Below are positions 49,992 to 60,206 of a stretch of DNA of 64,000 nt, piece by piece. A model generated the notes under the pieces. It was given only the letters and a program-made list of their open reading frames with translations. It was not told the DNA's origin and did no database searches. Positions within the stretch are counted from its first letter, which is position 1; the number at the start of each line of letters is the position of its first letter. This DNA comes from Parendozoicomonas callyspongiae (GTDB lineage: Bacteria > Pseudomonadota > Gammaproteobacteria > Pseudomonadales > Endozoicomonadaceae), in the NCBI RefSeq assembly GCF_023502345.1, contig NZ_JAMFLX010000008.1, forward strand, positions 106,368 to 170,367, written 5' to 3'. The translations under genes and the position numbers were made by a program.

Positions 49992-50891
49992 TTACTTTTT
50001 GGACAGTAATGCCTGTGCAGTTCGGGAATAGTTTGAACAGCCCAGCTTGCTGCAAACTTGCTGGTTTACCTGTAACAGGGCATCCATATCCACTCCAGTG
50101 TGAATGCCCATCCCGTTCAACATAAACAAAACATCTTCCGTCGCCACATTCCCGGATGCGCCTTTGGCATAAGGACAGCCGCCAAGGCCTGCCACCGCCG
50201 TATCAATAACTGATATGCCAGACTCCATTGCCGCATAGATATTGGCAATGGCCTGCCCATAGGTGTCATGAAAATGCACAGCCAGGGCAGGAACAGGGAT
50301 ATCCCGGCCTGCAAGTTCAATCATTTTCTGAACCCTGACAGGATTGCCAACACCAATAGTGTCTCCCATGGAAATCTCGTAGCACCCCATCTGGTAAAGG
50401 TCTCGGGCAATATGCGCTACAGCATTCAGGTCGGTTTCACCTTCATAAGGGCAGCCCATAGTGCAGGAGAGATAACCGCGTACAAGAACTCCCGCATCTT
50501 TGGCGGCTTCAACAACCGGTTGAAAGCGCGCCATGCTCTCAGCGATTGAACAATGGATATTCTTCTGAACAAATGTTTCTGAAACGCCGGTAAACACAGC
50601 CACTTCCTGTGCACCAGCGGCAAGGGCATCATTTAATCCGCGCATATTCGGCGTCAGCACACAGTAGCGGGCAGAGCTCTCTTTCAAACCTGAAAGGACT
50701 TTCCCGCTATCTCGCATGGGGGGTATTCGTGTTGGAGAGACAAAGCTGCCGGCTTCAATACGCGACAGCCCGGCCTTTGCCAACATGGTGATCAACGCAA
50801 CTCTGTCTTCCACAGAGAGTGTCACCGGCTGTCCCTGCAAACCATCCCTGGGTCCTACCTCTACAAGGGTTACCGCTTCGGGCAAGCTCAT
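49992..50891 (-). CDS. liuE: Hydroxymethylglutaryl-CoA lyase
   Basis: 299 residues, DRE-TIM (HMGL-like) barrel. VTLVEVGPRDGLQGQPVTLS holds the catalytic metal region, VHFHDTYGQAIANIYAAMES the metal His residues, and VAGLGGCPYAKGASGNVATE the HMG-CoA lyase signature with the active Cys. It cleaves HMG-CoA to acetyl-CoA and acetoacetate, the last step of leucine breakdown. The start overlaps the liuD stop by 4 bp. Confidence 0.95.
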   Translation of the reverse strand: MSLPEAVTLVEVGPRDGLQGQPVTLSVEDRVALITMLAKAGLSRIEAGSFVSPTRIPPMRDSGKVLSGLKESSARYCVLTPNMRGLNDALAAGAQEVAVFTGVSETFVQKNIHCSIAESMARFQPVVEAAKDAGVLVRGYLSCTMGCPYEGETDLNAVAHIARDLYQMGCYEISMGDTIGVGNPVRVQKMIELAGRDIPVPALAVHFHDTYGQAIANIYAAMESGISVIDTAVAGLGGCPYAKGASGNVATEDVLFMLNGMGIHTGVDMDALLQVNQQVCSKLGCSNYSRTAQALLSKK

Positions 50892-52873
50892 GCAGTGGCC
50901 TCCAGCTCATCCTGGAACGTTAACAGTGTGACACCTTCTTCAACCAGGTTTCCTTCCGGATGGAGTATCTGGTCGATAGTGCCGTCATGGGGAGCCCTGA
51001 TGGTCTGCTCCATTTTCATGGCTTCCAGAACCAGCAGAGGGTCGCCATTGGTCACTGTCTGGCCGCTGTTAACGAGAACCGCAACCACACGGCCATTCAT
51101 AGGAGCCGTTAAATCGTGACCGTCGTCTTCTGTGGTCGAGTAATCTGGCCTGCTTAAGGATTGAGTCAGGCGAGGCCCGGTCACGGTAACTTTCTGATCT
51201 TCCGGAGATACAAAGAAGTTCTTCCCATCAAACGTGACCATCGAGCCATGAACGGCAATATCAGTCATCGAATACTGCTGTTCATTAATGGTGACAGTCC
51301 AGCCATCACCATTTTGAATAACATTCACTTCACAGTGCTCATCATCCCACTGCCAGGTCTGGTACCACTGCCTTACTCCATTACTGCGCCAACCATTAGA
51401 TTGATTCCAGATAGAATCTTCTGCCTGCGTTTTTGGCTTCAAAGACTGACAGAGAGTTACCGCAGCCAGAGCACAGGCCCTCTCACGTTTATTTTGGGCA
51501 AACAGCTCAGAGTTGTGCCGCTCAATAAAACCTGTATCCAATTGCTCATTCTGGAACTCTGATTGAGCAAGAATACGAATCAGGAAATCGCGGTTGGTTT
51601 CCAGACCTGAAATCCGGGTTTGCTCAAGAACTTCTATCAGGCGGTTGCAGGCTTCTTTACGGTTATGCCCCCAGACAACCAGTTTGGCAATCATCGGGTC
51701 ATACCAGCTGGAGACTTCATCGCCTTCACTGATACCGGTTTCAATACGCAGCCATGGACGGCTTTGAGGCCAGGTCAGATGGCTGATCACGCCCGTTGCA
51801 GGGAGAAAGTCTCGAGCTGGATCTTCTGCATAGAGACGAACTTCCAGCGAGTGACCATTCTTTTCCAGCTCTTTCTGGCTCAAGGGCAGGGGAGCGCCTT
51901 CAGCAATACGAATCTGCCACTCGACCAGGTCCTGCCCGGTAATCATTTCAGTGACCGGATGCTCAACCTGCAGACGGGTATTCATCTCCATGAAATAGAA
52001 GCTGCCATCGGTATTCAGCAGAAACTCGACTGTTCCCGCGCCGACATAACCGATGGCCTGACCAGCTGCAACAGCCGCTTCACCCATACGACGCTGTATC
52101 TCTTCAGTCAGACCTGGAGCCGGAGCTTCCTCAACAACCTTTTGATGTCGCCTTTGTACTGAACAGTCACGGTCAAACAGATAAACGCCATTACCTGCCC
52201 AATCAAAGAAAATCTGCACTTCCACATGGCGGGGGGCAGGGAGATACTTCTCAACCAGCATAACCTGATCATCAAAGGCTTTCAGGGATTCCCGGCGGGC
52301 ACTTTCAAGAACTTCCTGGAAACTGGCAGCATTCTCTACCACGCGCATACCTTTGCCACCACCACCTGCTGCGGCTTTCAGCATGACTGGATAGCCAATA
52401 TCTTCAGCTTCTTGGCGCAACACTTCATCAGACTGATCAACTCCGTGATAGCCTTTGAGCAAAGGTACCCCAGCCTTTTCCATCAATCGCTTGGCTTCGC
52501 TCTTGGAAGCCATACTGACCATGGCGCTGGCAGACGGGCCAATAAACACAATACCTGATTGCTCTACCAGGTCAGCGAAACTGGAATTTTCTGATAAAAA
52601 GCCATAACCGGGATGAATGGCATCTGCACCCCAGTTTTTGGCTGCCTCAAGAACAGCTTTCTGATTCAGATAGCTTTCACTGGCAGCTGCAGGGCCAACA
52701 ACCAGAACCTTATCAGCCAGGCTGGCTGCCAGACTATTGCTATCGATATCGGAACAGATAACAGCCGTTTCAATATTCAGTTTTTTGGCCGTATGGATAA
52801 TCCGGCAGGCGATTTCCCCGCGGTTGGCAATCAGGAGTTTTTCTATTTTTTTTCGCTCAGGGCTGTTTCTCAT
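50888..52873 (-). CDS. liuD: Methylcrotonoyl-CoA carboxylase, biotin-carrying alpha subunit
   Basis: 661 residues. The biotin carboxylase domain (about 1-450) has KIEKLLIANRGEIACRIIHT, the ATP-grasp Gly loop AAAGGGGKGMRVV and EMNTRLQVEHPVTEMITG. A BT linker and a C-terminal biotinyl domain with LEAMKMEQTI (biotinylated Lys) follow. It carboxylates 3-methylcrotonyl-CoA with LiuB. The ATG at 52873 follows AGGAGAAGGAATA and shares a base with the liuC stop (TAATG), showing coupling. Confidence 0.96.
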   Translation of the reverse strand: MRNSPERKKIEKLLIANRGEIACRIIHTAKKLNIETAVICSDIDSNSLAASLADKVLVVGPAAASESYLNQKAVLEAAKNWGADAIHPGYGFLSENSSFADLVEQSGIVFIGPSASAMVSMASKSEAKRLMEKAGVPLLKGYHGVDQSDEVLRQEAEDIGYPVMLKAAAGGGGKGMRVVENAASFQEVLESARRESLKAFDDQVMLVEKYLPAPRHVEVQIFFDWAGNGVYLFDRDCSVQRRHQKVVEEAPAPGLTEEIQRRMGEAAVAAGQAIGYVGAGTVEFLLNTDGSFYFMEMNTRLQVEHPVTEMITGQDLVEWQIRIAEGAPLPLSQKELEKNGHSLEVRLYAEDPARDFLPATGVISHLTWPQSRPWLRIETGISEGDEVSSWYDPMIAKLVVWGHNRKEACNRLIEVLEQTRISGLETNRDFLIRILAQSEFQNEQLDTGFIERHNSELFAQNKRERACALAAVTLCQSLKPKTQAEDSIWNQSNGWRSNGVRQWYQTWQWDDEHCEVNVIQNGDGWTVTINEQQYSMTDIAVHGSMVTFDGKNFFVSPEDQKVTVTGPRLTQSLSRPDYSTTEDDGHDLTAPMNGRVVAVLVNSGQTVTNGDPLLVLEAMKMEQTIRAPHDGTIDQILHPEGNLVEEGVTLLTFQDELEATA

Positions 52874-53658
52874 TATTCCTTCTCCTGCCATGCAGGGCTG
52901 CGCTTCTCCAGAAAGGCGGATAACCCCTCCTGACCTTCCGATGACTGGCGGATATTGGCAATGGCTTCGCTGGTCATTTCCATCAATTGCGAGTTGATAG
53001 GGCGGCCACTGACATCAGCAATAAGCTGCTTGCAGGCTCTGACTGCGGCGGGGCTGTTATTCTTTAACAGCGTCAGAACTTGCTCTGCCTGTTCAGGCAG
53101 ATCTTCCGGCTGATCAACCAGCTGATGAATAAAGCCCATAGCCAGAGCCTTCTGCGAATCAATCAGCTCACTGGTCAGCATAAAGCGGCGTGCTGCACGC
53201 TCTCCCATCACCCGGATCACATATGGGCTGATAACGGCAGGAATTATGCCCAGCCGCACTTCACTCAGGCAGAAACGGGCATCGGAAGAGGCAAAAACAA
53301 TATCGCTGGCACAAACGATGCCCAGAGCACCACCAAAGGCCGCCCCCTGAACCAGGGTAATAACCGGGGCAGGGAAATGGTCGATGCCTTCCATCATCCC
53401 GGCCAGTTTTCGGGCGTCATCCCGATTAGCCTGGTAATCAAGATTGGCCGTGCGCTTCATCCAGCCAAGATCGGCGCCGGCGCAGAATGTTTCGCCAGCA
53501 GCAGAGATGACCAGTGCGCGAATATCATTGAGCTGTGACCACTCTTTTAAAATATCAGTGATCGTGGCAATCATTCCGCCATCAAAGGCGTTACGTTTTT
53601 CCGGGCGACTAAGCACCAGCCTGGCAATACCGTTGGAGACTGAGGTTTCAATTGTCAT
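52873..53658 (-). CDS. liuC: Methylglutaconyl-CoA hydratase (crotonase family)
   Basis: 261 residues. It has the enoyl-CoA hydratase fold with SRPEKRNAFDGGMI, oxyanion-hole segments ISAAGETFCAGADLGWMKRT and LVQGAAFGGALGIVCASDIV, and LSEVRLGIIPAVISPYVIRV. It hydrates 3-methylglutaconyl-CoA to HMG-CoA. GAGGAATTTATT precedes the ATG at 53658; the frame is open further upstream but overlaps liuB. It lies 22 bp after liuB. Confidence 0.94.
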   Translation of the reverse strand: MTIETSVSNGIARLVLSRPEKRNAFDGGMIATITDILKEWSQLNDIRALVISAAGETFCAGADLGWMKRTANLDYQANRDDARKLAGMMEGIDHFPAPVITLVQGAAFGGALGIVCASDIVFASSDARFCLSEVRLGIIPAVISPYVIRVMGERAARRFMLTSELIDSQKALAMGFIHQLVDQPEDLPEQAEQVLTLLKNNSPAAVRACKQLIADVSGRPINSQLMEMTSEAIANIRQSSEGQEGLSAFLEKRSPAWQEKE

Positions 53659-53680
53659 AATAAATTCCTCGCTCCTGTCC

Positions 53681-55288
53681 TTACATTCGGAACACGCCAA
53701 AGCGTGTCTCTTCAACGGGAACATTCAGTGTCACAGCCAGACTCAGGCCGAGAACATCGCGGGTATCCTTTGGATCAATAATGCCGTCATCCCAGAGCCG
53801 GGCACTGGCATAGAAAGGGCTGCCCATACGGTCATAGTCGTCGACAACCCTGGCTTTAAAGACCTGTTCTTCATCATCCGACCAGGGCTGTCCTTTTTTA
53901 GCCTGGGATGCCCCTTGTACCATGGCCAGCACACCAGCAGCCTGCTCACCACCCATGACCGAAATACGGGCATTGGGCCAGCTCCACAGGAAACGAGGGT
54001 CGTAGGCCCGGCCGCACATCCCGTAGTTACCGGCACCAAAGCTGCCGCCGATAATCACCGTCAGCTTGGGAACCTTGGCACAGGCGACAGCATTCACCAG
54101 TTTGGCACCATGCTTGGCAATACCGCCGGCTTCATAACGTGCGCCGACCATAAAGCCGGTAATGTTCTGCAGAAATACCAGTGGGATTTTTCGCTGGCAG
54201 CACAGTTCAACAAAATGTGCGCCTTTCTGGGCTGATTCAGAAAACAGGATGCCATTATTGGCCAGAATGCCTACCGGATAACCGTGGATACGGGCAAAGC
54301 CACAAACCAGGGTATTACCAAAATGGGTTTTGAATTCATCGAATTCTGAGCCATCCACAACCCGGCCAATCACTTCCCTGACATCGTATGGCGTCTTCAG
54401 ACTGGCAGGAACAACCCCGTAAAGTTCTTCAGGATCAAGGCGGGGAGGTCTTGGCTGGGCTTTATCTGGCAAAACAGGAGCAGAAGTATTCAGTCGTGCA
54501 ACTGACTGCCGTGCCAGTTCAAGAGCGTGATGATCGTTCTCGGCCATATGGTCAACGACACCGGATACCTTGGCATGTACTTCGGCACCACCCAGCTCTT
54601 CGGCTGAGACCTCTTCGCCGGTTGCCGCTTTTACCAATGGAGGGCCAGCGAGAAAGATCGTTCCCTGTTCCTTTACAATAATGCTTTCATCAGCCATGGC
54701 GGGAACATATGCGCCGCCTGCGGTACAGGAACCCATCACGACGGCAATCTGGGCAATCCCCTTGGCTGACATATTGGCCTGGTTAAAGAAAATTCGACCG
54801 AAGTGATCACGGTCTGGAAACACCTCATCCTGTCGCGGCAGGTTGGCACCACCGGAATCAACCAAGTAAATGCAGGGCAGGTGGTTTTCTTCAGCAATCG
54901 TCTGTGCCCGCAAGTGTTTTTTCACTGTCAGCGGATAATAACTGCCACCCTTAACGGTTGCGTCATTGGCAACCACCATACAGAGCCGTCCGCAAACCCG
55001 TCCGATACCGGCCACAGCTCCGGCCGCTGGCACATCTTCACCATAGACTTCATGGGCAGCATACTGTCCGATTTCCAGAAACGGAGAGCCTGGATCGAGA
55101 AGGGCATTGATACGTTCCCGGGGGAGAAGTTTGCCCCGTGATTTATGACGCAGGCGGGAAGCTTTCGGCCCGCCAAGGCTGATGCTGTCCGACAACTGCC
55201 GAATATGGCCAACCAGCTTGTGCATGGCATCGTGGTTGGCCTGATATTCTGCATCACCGGTGCGAACCTGACTGGTTAATACGGCCAT
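53681..55288 (-). CDS. liuB: Methylcrotonoyl-CoA carboxylase beta subunit (carboxyltransferase)
   Basis: 535 residues, tandem crotonase-like carboxyltransferase domains. It contains [60 protein letters not shown] and [20 protein letters not shown], typical of MCC beta. It accepts carboxyl-biotin from LiuD. AAGAAGAGTC lies before the ATG at 55288. It is 79 bp after liuA. Confidence 0.96.
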   Translation of the reverse strand: MAVLTSQVRTGDAEYQANHDAMHKLVGHIRQLSDSISLGGPKASRLRHKSRGKLLPRERINALLDPGSPFLEIGQYAAHEVYGEDVPAAGAVAGIGRVCGRLCMVVANDATVKGGSYYPLTVKKHLRAQTIAEENHLPCIYLVDSGGANLPRQDEVFPDRDHFGRIFFNQANMSAKGIAQIAVVMGSCTAGGAYVPAMADESIIVKEQGTIFLAGPPLVKAATGEEVSAEELGGAEVHAKVSGVVDHMAENDHHALELARQSVARLNTSAPVLPDKAQPRPPRLDPEELYGVVPASLKTPYDVREVIGRVVDGSEFDEFKTHFGNTLVCGFARIHGYPVGILANNGILFSESAQKGAHFVELCCQRKIPLVFLQNITGFMVGARYEAGGIAKHGAKLVNAVACAKVPKLTVIIGGSFGAGNYGMCGRAYDPRFLWSWPNARISVMGGEQAAGVLAMVQGASQAKKGQPWSDDEEQVFKARVVDDYDRMGSPFYASARLWDDGIIDPKDTRDVLGLSLAVTLNVPVEETRFGVFRM

Positions 55289-55367
55289 AATGACTCTTCT
55301 TATATCTGTGATCATTTGTGAAGCCCATGCTTACATGGGTTTCATATCCAAAGGCGTTTCTGTCGAA

Positions 55368-56522
55368 TCAATTTCCGGAGAACAGCTCGCGACCAATCAG
55401 CATACGGCGAACCTCAGATGTTCCGGCTCCGATTTCGTAGAGCTTGGCATCGCGCAGCAGACGTCCGGTCGGGTAATCATTGGTATAACCGTTGCCACCC
55501 AGAAGCTGGATAGCATCCAGCGACATCTGGGTCGCTTTTTCAGCACAGTAGAGAATAACGCCCGCAGCATCTTTACGGGTTGTTTCACCCCGATCACAGG
55601 CGGCAGCGACCGTATAGAGGTAGGAGCGACAGGCGTTCATGGTGCTGTACATATCCGCCAGCTTGCCCTGCACCAGCTGGAACTCGCCAATCGACTGACC
55701 AAACTGCTTACGCTCATGCACATAAGGCAGCACGGTATCCAGGCAGGCCTGCATAATTCCAGTTGGACCACCTGACAGAACTACCCGCTCGTAGTCCAGG
55801 CCGCTCATCAGAACCTTCACGCCCTTATCGAGTTCACCAAGAATATTTTCGCGGGGAACAGGCGTGTTCTCGAAAACCAACTCGCAGGTGTTGGAGCCGC
55901 GCATACCCAGTTTGTCGAGGTGAGGAGAGCGGGAAAAGCCAGGGAAATCACGGTCCACAATAAAAGCTGTGATGCCGTGTGCCCGTTTGTCGGGAGATGT
56001 TTTGGCGTAAATAACATAGGTGTCGGCATCCGGACCATTGGTGATCCACATTTTGCTGCCGTTGAGAACAAAATGATCGCCACGATCTTCCGCTTTCAGA
56101 CTCATGCCAACAACATCAGAACCAGCACCGGCCTCACTCATGGCCAGGGCTCCAACCTTGTCACCGCTGACCAGATCTGGCAGATACTTCTGTTTCTGTT
56201 CTTCTGAACCATTCAACTTGATCTGGTTCACACACAGGTTGGAGTGCGCGCCATAGCTCAGGGCTACAGAAGCCGAAGCCCGGCTGATCTCTTCCATCAC
56301 TACGGTATGCGCCAGATAACCCAGACCAACGCCGCCGTACTCTTCCGGAACCGTGATACCCAGAAGCCCCATATTACCAAATTTTTTCCAGAGATCCATC
56401 GGGAAGCGGTTTTCCCGGTCAATCTCGGCAGCCCGTGGCGCGATTTCATGCTGGGCAAACTGACGCACCTGATCACGGAACATGTTAATGGTTTCGCCCA
56501 GACCGAAGTTCAGTTCGTTCAT
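55368..56522 (-). CDS. liuA: Isovaleryl-CoA dehydrogenase
   Basis: 384 residues, acyl-CoA dehydrogenase fold. Motifs: [54 protein letters not shown] (the Glu of this region is the IVD-type base candidate) and [20 protein letters not shown]. It passes electrons to EtfAB. The ATG at 56522 follows AGGGGTC and starts 4 bp after the liuR stop; longer open frame upstream overlaps liuR. Confidence 0.95.
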   Translation of the reverse strand: MNELNFGLGETINMFRDQVRQFAQHEIAPRAAEIDRENRFPMDLWKKFGNMGLLGITVPEEYGGVGLGYLAHTVVMEEISRASASVALSYGAHSNLCVNQIKLNGSEEQKQKYLPDLVSGDKVGALAMSEAGAGSDVVGMSLKAEDRGDHFVLNGSKMWITNGPDADTYVIYAKTSPDKRAHGITAFIVDRDFPGFSRSPHLDKLGMRGSNTCELVFENTPVPRENILGELDKGVKVLMSGLDYERVVLSGGPTGIMQACLDTVLPYVHERKQFGQSIGEFQLVQGKLADMYSTMNACRSYLYTVAAACDRGETTRKDAAGVILYCAEKATQMSLDAIQLLGGNGYTNDYPTGRLLRDAKLYEIGAGTSEVRRMLIGRELFSGN

Positions 56523-56526
56523 ATTA

Positions 56527-56937
56527 TTAGACCCCTGATTGGATTCGGTGATGTTTGTCTTTTTGGGATTCTGAAAGTGCCTGACGACAGCGTTGTTCCG
56601 CTTCATCAAGCTCCAGCTGCATAATCTGGATATCATGCATCTGTTGGGACAGGTTGTTTTTGTGTGCCTGGATGGTTTCCAGCATGGTCAGCAGCTGCTT
56701 CTGGTTGCCACTGGCCGGATCGTAAAGCTCAAACAGTTCCCGTGACTCATCAAGGGTGAACCCGAGACGTTTGCCACGCAGAATAAGTTTGAGGCGGATT
56801 CTGTCTCCCGGGCTGTAGACCCGGGCCTGGCCCTTGCGGGCAGGGGAGAGCAGACCCTGTTCTTCATAGAAACGAATGGCCCGGGAAGTAACATCAAACT
56901 CACGGGCCAGATCGGTAATCGAATAGGTTTTACCCAT
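56527..56937 (-). CDS. liuR: MerR-family regulator of the leucine/isovalerate operon
   Basis: 136 residues. The winged helix starts [20 protein letters not shown] and continues [20 protein letters not shown], followed by a coiled-coil dimer helix (about 80-118). Position at the head of liuABCDE matches LiuR, described in gamma- and betaproteobacteria as the regulator of branched-chain amino acid catabolism. A large palindrome lies about 105 bp upstream. It has no metal-binding Cys array, consistent with a non-metal ligand. Confidence 0.93.
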   Translation of the reverse strand: MGKTYSITDLAREFDVTSRAIRFYEEQGLLSPARKGQARVYSPGDRIRLKLILRGKRLGFTLDESRELFELYDPASGNQKQLLTMLETIQAHKNNLSQQMHDIQIMQLELDEAEQRCRQALSESQKDKHHRIQSGV

Positions 56938-57031
56938 CAGAGAACAGACCTTTGTTGTACTTATTAGTTGTGAATGAAGCTGACGTATAACGACCAGCTG
57001 TTCATTCGGTTATGGCTGTTTGATGGGTATC

Positions 57032-57071
57032 ATAATAAGGGATTACCCTTACGTAAACGTAAAGGGTAATC
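57032..57071 (-). promoter_or_regulatory. liuR operon promoter with palindromic LiuR-type operator
   Basis: 57041-57071 is a near-perfect 31-bp inverted repeat: GATTACCC and GGGTAATC arms around the core TTACGTAAACGTAA. In liuR sense, TTTACG (57058-57063) and TATTAT (57032-57037) are 20 bp apart, close to the long spacers of MerR-controlled promoters, with part of the palindrome in the spacer. The assignment to LiuR is inference from position and symmetry. Confidence 0.7.
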
Positions 57072-57103
57072 TTTACAAAAAGAATTTTGGTGGCCGTTAC
57101 TAG

Positions 57104-57363
57104 GTTCTGTTGATATAAGTTTGTGCGATTCAGTGGCTCAGAAAGCCGCTAATCGCAAGGAAGGCTTGTGAAGGTGTAGTGGTTCTACATCAAGCAAGTC
57201 TGACGAAGTGAGTGGCGGCTTTCTGAGCCACCCGCAGGGCACCAGCGAGGCTTTCCAGCTCGTCGTTGCAGCCGTTCGAAAGACAACCAGTATTCCTTCA
57301 CGCCTGCGCCTAGATCTGAAAAGCCTCGCTGGCACTGAATGCACAAACTTATGACAACAGAAC
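57104..57363. mobile_element. 260-bp palindromic insertion element flanked by CTAG
   Basis: Terminal inverted repeats of about 30 bp: left GTTCTGTTGATATAAGTTTG and right, read inward, GTTCTGTTGTCATAAGTTTG, both continuing into TGTGC and ATTCAGT. CTAG lies directly outside both ends (57100-57103 and 57364-57367), like the 4-bp target duplication of IS5-type elements. An internal inverted repeat, GTGGCTCAGAAAGCCGC / GCGGCTTTCTGAGCCAC, makes a second fold. No transposase is encoded, so this is a non-autonomous element. Confidence 0.82.
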
Positions 57364-58170
57364 CTAGAATTCTGCCCATATTGGCGCATGGTCAGATGGT
57401 TTTTCCATACCACGAATCTGGTAATCAACACCTGCACCTTTGCACAGATCGATCAGAGACTGTGTCGCCAGAATGTGATCAATACGAAGCCCGCGTTTGG
57501 GATCACGTTCAAAGCCACGGGAACGATAATCGAACCAGCTGAACTGGTCGTCTGTGTCAGGGTAGAGATGGCGGAAGCTGTCTCTCAGACCCCAGCCCAG
57601 CAGGCGTTGATACCATTCCCGTTCTTCTGGAAGAAAGCTGCACTTGCCGTCTTTCAACCAGCGTTTGGCATTCGGCGCACCAATACCAATATCAATATCC
57701 TCAGGGGAAATATTCATATCACCAAGAACAATAACCGGCTGCTCCGGTGTATGGCTGCTCTCAAGGTAGTCCTGCAGGTTTTGATAAAAAGCGCGTTTAT
57801 TGGGGAACTTGGTCGGGTGATCCCGGTTTTCACCCTGGGGGAAATAACCATTAATAACCGTCAGCGTTTGTCCATTCCATGGCAGATCAACCATCAGCAT
57901 ACGGCGCTGGGCATCTTCTGCTTCTCCCTCGAAGCCCTTGCGAACGGCCTGGGGTTTCTCTTTGGTCAGGGTGGCTACGCCATAATGGGTTTTCTGACCA
58001 TGATAACTGGCGTGATAACCCAGCTTTTCGATAGCTTCAACAGGAAAATCCGGATCAAAGACTTTGGTTTCCTGTACGGCAATCACATCAGGCTGGTGAG
58101 TTTGGATAATGGCTTCAATCTGGTGCAGGCGTGTACGTATACTGTTGGCGTTGAAAGAAACAATTTTCAT
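57364..58170 (-). CDS. xthA: Exodeoxyribonuclease III
   Basis: 268 residues. AP endonuclease/3' exonuclease of base excision repair. It starts [15 protein letters not shown]; active-site motifs are AVQETKV (Glu), [16 protein letters not shown] (Asp/Asn) and the final [12 protein letters not shown] (His). The TAG stop is formed by the CTAG at the edge of the adjacent 260-bp element. The protein ends two residues or so shorter than E. coli Xth (which ends after WATF), so activity should be intact. Confidence 0.96.
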   Translation of the reverse strand: MKIVSFNANSIRTRLHQIEAIIQTHQPDVIAVQETKVFDPDFPVEAIEKLGYHASYHGQKTHYGVATLTKEKPQAVRKGFEGEAEDAQRRMLMVDLPWNGQTLTVINGYFPQGENRDHPTKFPNKRAFYQNLQDYLESSHTPEQPVIVLGDMNISPEDIDIGIGAPNAKRWLKDGKCSFLPEEREWYQRLLGWGLRDSFRHLYPDTDDQFSWFDYRSRGFERDPKRGLRIDHILATQSLIDLCKGAGVDYQIRGMEKPSDHAPIWAEF

Positions 58171-58461
58171 TTAGTATCAATCCGGATTATAGAAAGCTGC
58201 GCAGCCGATTGAACAGTACTGGGGGATTTTGTTCAAGGGGCTATCCCAGCTTTACCGGCTTTTATTCAACTGGTAACTTGGTAACAGGACATTCGCATAT
58301 TTGTAATAACCGAACGTTCATAATAAATAGTCGTAGATGAGCAATACTGTAGGGTTAGATGGGTTTTCCGCGATCCCCCTTCAGTTTCGCCAGAAAATAA
58401 TAATAAAAACAAATGGGGACGTTGATCCTATGCTATCAGCAGTCCCCAGGCTGGAGCACCT

Positions 58462-59106
58462 ATGACAACCGCCACTTTCGGTGAATCCATCGATATGAGG
58501 ATTACCACTCGCTACCTGGACAGCTCATGGACCAGAGAAGTCCGTTCTCTTCTTTATCACACTTACCGGGATGATTCTGTATTTCAGAGCCTGCTTGAAG
58601 CAGACAGGGCAGGGTATGATCAACGTATCCGGGCCTGTACCCGTGAACTTGCCGCTTATTACTTTTCCGAAAATATGCCTGTGATAGGTGTTCTGGAGGG
58701 TGATCGCCTGATTGGCGTGGCTTTTGTTTCCAGAAGTGAAGATATCAGCACTATTGTTGGTCGTCTTCTGTGGAAATGGAAGATGGTACTGACAATTGGG
58801 TACAAGTGTACTGTCAACTATCTGGAGTATCTCCGTAAGCTTCAAGAAGTTCTGCCAGAAGAGCATGCTTACCTGTTGCCACTGATTGGGGTACATCCCC
58901 GTTTTCGCAGATCAGGGCACTGCCGTACATTACTGAAAGCGGTTCATGATTTGAGCGATCTGGATCAAAACGGCAAGGGAACTTCACTGTGCCTGAGTAA
59001 TGAGGCACTGCAAGCATTTTTTGGTGGGTTTGGCTATCAGCAGATAGGGCAGGTTGATCACAATGGTGTGAAACAGCTCGTTCTGTTTAGGGCCAGAACG
59101 AGCTAA
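58462..59106 (+). CDS. GNAT-family N-acetyltransferase
   Basis: 214 residues. The GNAT fold is recognised from VIGVLEGDRLIGVAFVSRSE (beta strands 2-4), the acetyl-CoA motif LIGVHPRFRRSGHCRTLLKA (about residues 141-160) and the C-terminal FFGGFGYQQIGQVDHNGVKQ. The substrate is unknown. GGAG lies 7 nt before the ATG. The 291 bp upstream to xthA contain nothing I recognise. Confidence 0.8.
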   Translation: MTTATFGESIDMRITTRYLDSSWTREVRSLLYHTYRDDSVFQSLLEADRAGYDQRIRACTRELAAYYFSENMPVIGVLEGDRLIGVAFVSRSEDISTIVGRLLWKWKMVLTIGYKCTVNYLEYLRKLQEVLPEEHAYLLPLIGVHPRFRRSGHCRTLLKAVHDLSDLDQNGKGTSLCLSNEALQAFFGGFGYQQIGQVDHNGVKQLVLFRARTS

Positions 59107-59113
59107 AAAAGGA

Positions 59114-59752
59114 TTATTCTCTTACTCTGGTTTTCTGGGCAATCAGGAAGTTGCCATTGGGTAGCTGCATCTCGTAGCAGCTGAAAGATTTATAACGATT
59201 ACAGTTCTTCACCAGAACAGGTTCAGGGTCATTGATCCTGAACATGCTCTCGATATCCGGGCACTGACTCAGTGAGACATGCTCGGTATGACGCTTGACA
59301 ATATCTTCGGTCAACTCGCGGTAGGGAACCTCGGAAACATACCAGTCAATACCACGCTGGGTATCTACATACTGGCCTATAAAAGGAAGAGAGGTATTAA
59401 TCATCTCGCTTCTCATGGCCTGGCGCGCCAAAGAGTCCAGATACTGAATACCGTAGCCATGTTGGTTCAGCTGATCACTCTCCATAGTGCGCTGCAATTC
59501 CCTGATATCAGTAATCAGTTCCAGCCACTCTTCACGGGATCTCAGAACATTGCCGGAGTAGACGGCACCTCGAAGGGTTTTTACCTGGCGTTCAAGCGTT
59601 TTGAATTTTTTTCCTGTTGGCGCAACCGAAACTGGTGCAACAATCTCATCGGCTTCCTGTTCTGGTTTAGCTCCGGACCTGGATTTCATCACCAATCCAG
59701 CAACAGCTCCAAGAGTCAGGACAACAAGGCCTCCAGTAATCAGTGACTCCAT
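59114..59752 (-). CDS. Membrane-anchored protein of unknown function
   Basis: 212 residues. A short outside N-terminus, one membrane helix (LITGGLVVLTLGAVAGLVM, residues 4-22), a charged linker, a helical region (about 48-130) and a small C-terminal beta-rich domain with Cys residues in VKNCNRYKSFSCYEMQLPNG. AGAGGTTGTAAGATAA precedes the ATG. It converges with the GNAT gene, stops 7 bp apart. No family recognised. Confidence 0.65.
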   Translation of the reverse strand: MESLITGGLVVLTLGAVAGLVMKSRSGAKPEQEADEIVAPVSVAPTGKKFKTLERQVKTLRGAVYSGNVLRSREEWLELITDIRELQRTMESDQLNQHGYGIQYLDSLARQAMRSEMINTSLPFIGQYVDTQRGIDWYVSEVPYRELTEDIVKRHTEHVSLSQCPDIESMFRINDPEPVLVKNCNRYKSFSCYEMQLPNGNFLIAQKTRVRE

Positions 59753-59977
59753 TTATCTTACAACCTCTGCCTTTCTTATTAACAATAACTACCAGCCAGA
59801 TAGGGCTATCTGTGGACGTGCGATGCTATCACAAGGTCAAACCTTCCGGAATTGACTGATGACAGAACAGGGCCGGATCTTGTCGAGTGGGGCGCTGCTC
59901 GTGTAAGGCATGAATCGTTGAATTGGAAAGAATATTAAGCATATCGTAATTTAACATAAGATAGATTATGCGCATTA

Positions 59978-60175
59978 TCAAGTAATATGAATATCCACCG
60001 ACTCTATACTGGTTCTACCTCCAGTATCGCTATACCCAACACCACGCATGTTAATACTTAAGAATACTTCGCCATCTGCTCTTTTGATCTGTACCGGTAT
60101 CGGTAAATTGAAATTACCCGCATCTATAACATATGCAAAGTGGCGACTTGTCCTACGGTGCGGTGTTGTACTCAT
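59978..60175 (-). CDS. Possible small protein, 65 residues
   Basis: Reads MSTTPHRRTSRHFAYVIDAG, NFNLPIPVQIKRADGEVFLS, INMRGVGYSDTGG and so on, with an amphipathic beta-like pattern. The frame is open further up, but that part overlaps the divergent hydrolase start. No good ribosome binding site. It is the only candidate gene in the 454-bp gap 59753-60206 and may be spurious. Confidence 0.35.
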   Translation of the reverse strand: MSTTPHRRTSRHFAYVIDAGNFNLPIPVQIKRADGEVFLSINMRGVGYSDTGGRTSIESVDIHIT

Positions 60176-60206
60176 CCAATAAATACAACAAAACAGGTAT
60201 AGCGTT

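Noticed and set aside
53444..54235. 263-codon plus-strand frame over liuB/liuC
   Set aside because: Antisense to two strongly supported operon genes.
57138..57437. 99-codon ORF across the 260-bp element
   Set aside because: Covers inverted-repeat DNA and runs antisense or out of frame into xthA; no transposase motifs.
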